From: an uncultured Siphonobacter sp.
GTDB lineage: Bacteria > Bacteroidota > Bacteroidia > Cytophagales > Spirosomataceae
Length of the DNA stretch: 64,000 bases
Direction: 5' to 3'
Assembly: GCA_913775095.1 (NCBI GenBank)
Contig: CAJYIW010000019.1
Span: 186,001 to 250,000, forward strand
Under the pieces are notes generated by a model that had not been told where the DNA came from, ran no database searches, and saw nothing but the letters and a program-made list of their open reading frames with translations. This document shows, piece by piece, positions 60,079 to 64,000 of this stretch. Made by a program: the position numbers and the translations under genes. Each line of letters opens with the position of its first letter. Position 1 is the stretch's first letter.

Positions 60079-61293
60079 ATGAAAGGTCTGGACTTCAACA
60101 TTCTCGCCTTCGCCATCCCACTATTTGTCTTTTTTATCGGGTTAGAATATTATCTGTCGCTACGGCAACAGAAGAAAGTTCATCAGTTTGCCGACTCGGC
60201 AACGAATGTGGGCGTAGGCATTGCCGAGCGGCTCAGTGACTTGTACGTCAGTAGTCTGTTCTATTACGTTTTCGATTTCATTCACCAGCATTTTGCCCTT
60301 TTTGACATCCGGGAAAACGCCTGGACGTTCATTCTGCTTTTTCTGGCGACTGACCTGGTTTGGTACTGGTATCACCGCTTTGCTCACGAGATTAATCTGT
60401 TCTGGGGTGTCCACGTGGTGCACCATCAAAGCGAAGAATTCAATTACACCGTGGCCGCCCGGATTACGGTTTTTCAGGCTCTCGTTCGCGGAGCGTTCTG
60501 GTGTGTTCTACCGCTGATTGGGTTCTCCGCCGAAATGATTACGGTTCTGTTACTCATTCACGGAGCTTACCCTTTCTTCACTCATACGCAATTAGTAGGC
60601 AAGCTTGGCTGGCTGGAATACATCTTCGTAACGCCTTCGCACCACCGCGTTCATCACGCCAGTAACGAAATCTACCTGGACAAAAATTATGGCGACGTGC
60701 TGATTATCTGGGATAAAATCTTTGGCACTTACGTGGAAGAAAGCGAGAAACCCGTTTATGGACTGACCAAGCCTTTGAAAAGTTACAGTTTTCTATGGCA
60801 ACACTTTCACTTTCTGATGGAGATTGCTCTTTCGGTAAAAAAGACGCCCGGTTTTCTTAACAAGCTTGGCGTGATCTTCGGCCGTCCGGCGAATTTTGAC
60901 CCGGACGTTCGGGGCGAACTGGAAGCCATTTTTATTTCCCAGCATCCGGAAGTCGTCGTTAGCTATCGCATGCGAATTTACGTGATTGCTCAGCTGTTCG
61001 TGATTTCCGTTTTTCTATTCTTTCTGATTTTGCTGGATCAGTACTGGCCCGCCAGTATTCGCGTAGGGGGGGGAGTGTTTATACTCTTGAGCCTGATTAA
61101 CATCGGAGCGATTTTAGAGAAAAAAACCTGGGTTCTGTATCTGGAATACGCCCGGATATGTGCTCTGATCCTGATGTTCTACGCCTTTACCGGAAACGTC
61201 TGGCTACTGGTGGGGTTGAATCTCATCAGCGTAGTGCTGGTGTTTACGTCTGGTTTTCTGCGTCGTCAGTACGTACACTGGGTGTATGAATAG
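60079..61293 (+). CDS. Sterol desaturase/fatty-acid hydroxylase-family membrane enzyme
   Basis: 404 residues. A membrane di-iron enzyme: the histidine boxes are HRFAH, HVVHH and HRVHH (about residues 103-107, 117-121 and 193-198), set in helices (FILLFLATDLVWYWYH, FWCVLPLIGFSAEMITVLLLIHG). After the catalytic part there is an additional C-terminal block of four helices (about residues 300-400: VIAQLFVISVFLFFLILL, VFILLSLINIGAIL, ALILMFYAFTGNVWLL), found in the larger members that include alkylglycerol monooxygenase-like proteins. Hydroxylation or desaturation of a lipid is likely; the lipid is not known. Confidence 0.9.
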   Translation: MKGLDFNILAFAIPLFVFFIGLEYYLSLRQQKKVHQFADSATNVGVGIAERLSDLYVSSLFYYVFDFIHQHFALFDIRENAWTFILLFLATDLVWYWYHRFAHEINLFWGVHVVHHQSEEFNYTVAARITVFQALVRGAFWCVLPLIGFSAEMITVLLLIHGAYPFFTHTQLVGKLGWLEYIFVTPSHHRVHHASNEIYLDKNYGDVLIIWDKIFGTYVEESEKPVYGLTKPLKSYSFLWQHFHFLMEIALSVKKTPGFLNKLGVIFGRPANFDPDVRGELEAIFISQHPEVVVSYRMRIYVIAQLFVISVFLFFLILLDQYWPASIRVGGGVFILLSLINIGAILEKKTWVLYLEYARICALILMFYAFTGNVWLLVGLNLISVVLVFTSGFLRRQYVHWVYE

Positions 61294-61317
61294 AGCGGTT
61301 CCGCAATCTGCTTATGA

Positions 61318-61369
61318 AAGTCAGGAACTACGGGCAAAACTAGTATCTTGCTCGTAGTTCCTGACTTTT
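61318..61369 (+). terminator. Terminator of the hydroxylase gene
   Basis: Stem AAAGTCAGGAACTACG / CGTAGTTCCTGACTTT, extended by GCAA/TTGC after one mismatch, ending 15 bp before the next ATG. Confidence 0.88.
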
Positions 61370-61383
61370 TAATCCCTAAAACG

Positions 61384-61701
61384 ATGGCACAACCTACCGA
61401 AGAAACCCTGGTTCAGGTTCTGGAACGATTGAAAAACTAAGGGTTTACGCTGGATTTTAACCTTGAATCCGACTGCATTCGCTGCGGCCCGGAAAATCTG
61501 CGGCTGACTCCCGAAGAGTTTGAAATCGTAAAGACCGTACGTCTGGAAGGCATGTCCGATCCCGATGACAACCTGATTGTCTACGCCATTGAGTCCAAAG
61601 ATGGACAAAAAGGGACGTTGCTTTCTCCCTACGGTGTTTATGCCGAAGACACCACCTCTGCCGAGCTGGCGGCTAAACTGACCGTCAAGCGGGAAGTCTG
61701 A
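61384..61701 (+). pseudogene. Small conserved Bacteroidota gene broken by an in-frame TAA
   Basis: From the ATG at 61384 to the TGA at 61699-61701 the frame has 106 codons, and codon 19 is TAA (61438-61440). Around the stop the protein reads TLVQVLERLKN-stop-GFTLDFNLESDCIRC. Downstream parts (LTPEEFEIVKTVRLEGMSDPDDNLIVYAIESKDG, LLSPYGVYAEDTTSAELAAKL) match small proteins of about 100 residues that pipelines often call phosphoribosylpyrophosphate synthetase, a name without basis. The rest is unbroken, so the loss is recent, a sequence error, or the stop is read through. No alternative ATG lies early enough to restore the full protein. Confidence 0.75.
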
Positions 61702-61737
61702 TTTTAAGTTACTCCACTCTTATTGGTTTTTCTTCCC

Positions 61738-62880
61738 TTGAAAACGAAATTACCTAACGTTGGTACGACCATCTTCACCACGATGTCCCAACTCGCCCAG
61801 CAGTACGGGGCTTTGAATTTATCACAGGGCTTTCCCAGTTTCGACGCGGCTCCGGAGTTGATAAATCTGGTAGATGTCTACCTTCGCCGGGGATTCAATC
61901 AATATGCTCCCATGACGGGCGTAAGTCCTCTGCGTGAGATACTGGCGGAAAAAACCGAACAGATTTCGGGCCTCAGCTATCACCCCGAACGGGAAATTAC
62001 CATTACTTCCGGAGCGACCGAGGCTCTTTTTGCTGCTATCTCGGCGGTGGTAAGGGCAGGGGACGAGGTCATCGTCTTTGAGCCGGCTTACGACAGTTAT
62101 GTGCCCGCCATTGAACTCAACGGTGGAATTCCGGTCTTCGTAAGCCTGCAAGCTCCTGACTTTGAGGTAAACTGGTCGGAAGTGTCCGAAAAAATAACGG
62201 ATCGTACCCGGCTGATGATCATTAATACGCCGCATAACCCGACGGGGCAGGTATGGACCAGACAGGATCTGGATCAGCTAGCAACGCTGGTTAAAGACCG
62301 CGAAATCTATCTGATCGCCGATGAAGTGTACGAGCACATTACCTTTGATGGCATTGCTCATGTTTCCGTAGCCCGGCACCCGGACTTGTTTGATCGGACC
62401 TTTGTCTGTAGTTCGTTTGGAAAAACCTTTCACGTAACCGGCTGGAAAGTGGGCTATTGCCTGGCTCCGGCAGCTTTGAGTGCCGAATTCCGGAAAATTC
62501 ATCAGTACCTGACCTTTAGTACCGTTACGCCCATTCAGTATGCTCTGGCAGAATACCTGAAGCAACCCGATCATTACCTTTCCGTTACCCGGTTTTACGA
62601 AGAAAAAAGAGATTTCTTTCTGAATAATCTGGAAGGCTCGGCCTTTCGGTGGAAGCCCTCGCAGGGTACGTTCTTTCAGAGTCTTTCCTACCAGGGGTTA
62701 AGCGAAGAAGGAGACGCAGAACTGGCCATTCGCCTGACCCGTGACTACGGCATTGCCTCCATTCCAACTTCGGTGTTTTACCAGAACAGGAACGATCAGA
62801 AGTTACTACGTTTCTGCTTCGCCAAAGACCGGGATATTCTGGAGCAGGCCGCCGAACGATTGCTGAAAATCCAATGGTAA
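61738..62880 (+). CDS. Methionine aminotransferase (class I/II pyridoxal-phosphate enzyme)
   Basis: About 380 residues. There is no ATG in frame near the family's start; TTG at 61738 gives KTKLPNVGTTIFTTMSQLAQ, which fits the family (another TTG at 61723 adds five residues). Fold-type-I features: NLSQGFPSFDA, TSGATEALF, AYDSY, NTPHNPTGQVW, ADEVYEHI, the cofactor lysine in SSFGKTFHVTGWKVGY and LRFCFAKD at the end. These are the marks of the YbdL/kynurenine-aminotransferase type that makes 4-methylthio-2-oxobutanoate from methionine and back. It follows the broken small gene by 36 bp. Confidence 0.92.
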   Translation: MKTKLPNVGTTIFTTMSQLAQQYGALNLSQGFPSFDAAPELINLVDVYLRRGFNQYAPMTGVSPLREILAEKTEQISGLSYHPEREITITSGATEALFAAISAVVRAGDEVIVFEPAYDSYVPAIELNGGIPVFVSLQAPDFEVNWSEVSEKITDRTRLMIINTPHNPTGQVWTRQDLDQLATLVKDREIYLIADEVYEHITFDGIAHVSVARHPDLFDRTFVCSSFGKTFHVTGWKVGYCLAPAALSAEFRKIHQYLTFSTVTPIQYALAEYLKQPDHYLSVTRFYEEKRDFFLNNLEGSAFRWKPSQGTFFQSLSYQGLSEEGDAELAIRLTRDYGIASIPTSVFYQNRNDQKLLRFCFAKDRDILEQAAERLLKIQW

Positions 62881-62905
62881 ATGATTCATAATCAGATAAA
62901 AACTA

Positions 62906-62938
62906 AAAATGCCGCCGGAAGATCCAGTGGCATTTTTT
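62906..62938. terminator. Terminator between the aminotransferase and the redoxin-like gene
   Basis: Stem AAAATGCC / GGCATTTT with one further pair and flanking A and T runs, between convergent genes. Confidence 0.75.
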
Positions 62939-63024
62939 ACCTTGATTGCATACACACTTACTTAAAGTCAATTTCTGTAGGTAGACAGAACATTGTTTTG
63001 GTTAAGTAAAATCTTAGGTTCGAC

Positions 63025-63639
63025 TTAACGATTCGCATACAGAGCCGCAAGCAGAGCTCGGGCATCAGGCGTTAATTCGAGGTTATCATCAACAAAATCA
63101 TAGACAATTTTTCGCTGACGGTTAATGACATACACGGCTGGGATATAGGCGTCTTCCGAAATACCGGAAATGCGTTCCCAAAGGGGATGAAAATCAGAAT
63201 ATACCCCGAAGCTTCGGGCAATCTGGTTATGGCGATCATAGGCCAGGTTAAAGTCCAGATCTTCAGAATCAGCCAGTTGCTGTAATAAAGGAGCTGGCTC
63301 ATTGGATAAGACCAGTAATTCACCTCCCAATCCTTTGATGCTTTGATTCAAGCCTTGCAGGAAACGTAAATGCTTCGGTGCATAGGCGTTCCAGCAGGGG
63401 CAATAGAAGCTCAGTACCAAAGGCTTTTGTTGCACCAGTTCGGCCAGACTAAGCTCAGACTGACTCTGAAACTGATCGGCCAGTGAAGCATTCCAAACAC
63501 CGGAATTTACTTTTAATGAGAACGAAGGAACCATCTGGCCTCCCTTGAAAGGACTCACCCGTTCCGGACGTTTATGAATCAGAGGCTTAATTTTTACCGT
63601 ATTGAGTTGCCCCGCTTCATCTTCGATTTCGTATAACAT
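63025..63639 (-). CDS. Thioredoxin-fold (AhpC/TSA-like) redoxin
   Basis: 204 residues. After an N-terminal extension of about 35 residues, the AhpC/TSA pattern begins: PSFSLKVNSG, LAELVQQKPLVLSFYCPCWNAYAPKHLRFLQGL and GGELLVLSNE. The first Cys pair reads YCPCW in place of the usual T-x-x-C of peroxiredoxins, so peroxidase activity is not sure. The end YIPAVYVINRQRKIVYDFVDDNLELTPDARALLAAL is the closing strand and helix. No signal peptide is seen, so it is probably cytoplasmic. It is a single gene, next to tRNA-Cys. Confidence 0.8.
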   Translation of the reverse strand: MLYEIEDEAGQLNTVKIKPLIHKRPERVSPFKGGQMVPSFSLKVNSGVWNASLADQFQSQSELSLAELVQQKPLVLSFYCPCWNAYAPKHLRFLQGLNQSIKGLGGELLVLSNEPAPLLQQLADSEDLDFNLAYDRHNQIARSFGVYSDFHPLWERISGISEDAYIPAVYVINRQRKIVYDFVDDNLELTPDARALLAALYANR

Positions 63640-63675
63640 GGCTTCAATGAATTTACGTTAGGAGGATGCGATCGG

Positions 63676-63746
63676 TGGCTGTGGCGGGACTCGAACCCGC
63701 GTCGGAAGCTTTGCAGGCTTCTGCCTCACCACTCGACCACACAGCC
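63676..63746 (-). tRNA. tRNA-Cys (anticodon GCA)
   Basis: The minus strand folds into a complete cloverleaf of 71 bases: acceptor stem GGCTGTG/CACAGCC, D arm GTCGAGTGGTGAGGC, anticodon stem GAAGC/GCTTC with loop CTGCAAA (anticodon GCA), T arm GCGGG/CCCGC with TTCGAGT. The base after the acceptor stem is A, followed by CCG, so CCA is not encoded and the discriminator appears to be A and not the usual U for tRNA-Cys. Confidence 0.95.
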
Positions 63747-63766
63747 CGTGTCTTCGTTGGATGATG

Positions 63767-63805
63767 CAAATATATATGAAAATATATTATCTATAGAATT
63801 AGTAG
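63767..63805 (-). promoter_or_regulatory. Promoter of tRNA-Cys with CTACTAATT box
   Basis: TATATTTG at 63774-63767 fits the -7 consensus and ends 21 bp before the tRNA. CTACTAATT (63805-63797) lies 22 bp upstream of it in place of a TTG -33 box. The bases TATTAyTCTACTAATT are shared with the promoter of the TauE/SafE gene. Confidence 0.6.
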
Positions 63806-64000
63806 AGTAATAAATTTTTTAAATTTTTGATACGCTGAAAACAGTTCAGGAGGAAGCTCAATTAGAGACTTGATTATCAGTAAGCTACCCCAAGAGCTTT
63901 CCTGATCCCTGTTTTATGAATCGAAACTCTGGGAAATTAATACAGATAGCACATCAGTTAAAGACGACCAGTGCTGAATTCTGATGGAATGATAAATAAA
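63806..64000. other. Right end of the window
   Basis: About 195 bases without a convincing gene. A short frame from 63916 ends after about 22 codons. Confidence 0.4.

Overview
The window looks like chromosome from a Bacteroidota bacterium, most likely of the order Cytophagales (Spirosoma/Siphonobacter-like). The pointers are a SusC/SusD pair behind an ECF sigma factor and a FecR anti-sigma factor, many Bacteroidota-only domains (DUF4421, DUF4136, DUF3823, DUF4965/5127, DUF2807), near absence of Shine-Dalgarno sequences, and a few promoters of the TTTG/TAnnTTTG type. Coding sequence is of moderate GC; several intergenic stretches are clearly AT-richer. Genus is inference only. I see no prophage, CRISPR array, rRNA or intact insertion sequence.

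Layout. 1-8 kb: small genes and secreted proteins (DinB-like fragment, MRJP-like propeller, DUF2945, 2'-5' RNA ligase-like, SDR, a tricorn-type protease, DUF1080), separated by an inverted array of 7-bp repeats and a cluster of seven REP-like hairpins. 8-18 kb: pyruvate carboxylase, small membrane proteins, a divergent haem pair (hemJ/hemN), DUF4421 barrel, secreted lactonase. 18-19.2 kb: two acetyltransferases and a gene-less stretch ending in a strong orphan terminator just in front of one of them (candidate small RNA or attenuator). 19.2-34 kb: a polysaccharide utilisation locus: GH5-like enzyme, ECF sigma, FecR, SusC with STN domain, SusD, DUF3823 lipoprotein, two GH43 enzymes and a DUF4965-type protein. 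The GH43 pair suggests an arabinose- or xylose-containing glycan. 34-44 kb: Omp85-like barrel, DEAD-box helicase, clpB, SDR, GH105, xerC. 44-51 kb: a hybrid histidine kinase/LytTR operon with paired palindromes in its promoter, then an Lrp-type regulator divergent from the threonine-degradation pair tdh-kbl. 51-64 kb: Nudix, DUF2807, M28 peptidase, a degraded SusC start, pth, pyrR-pyrB, TauE/SafE, MscS, a fatty-acid hydroxylase, a small conserved gene broken by an in-frame stop, a methionine aminotransferase, a redoxin-like protein and tRNA-Cys.

Most unusual signals: the orphan terminator and 335-bp leader at 18.8-19.2 kb; a CTACTAATT box placed 22-23 bp upstream of the -7 element of both the TauE/SafE gene and tRNA-Cys, hinting at a shared sulfur/cysteine control; inverted arrays of short repeats at three places; the broken small gene at 61.4 kb; and the SusC relic at 54.6 kb. 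All functional names rest on motif recognition by eye, not on database searches.
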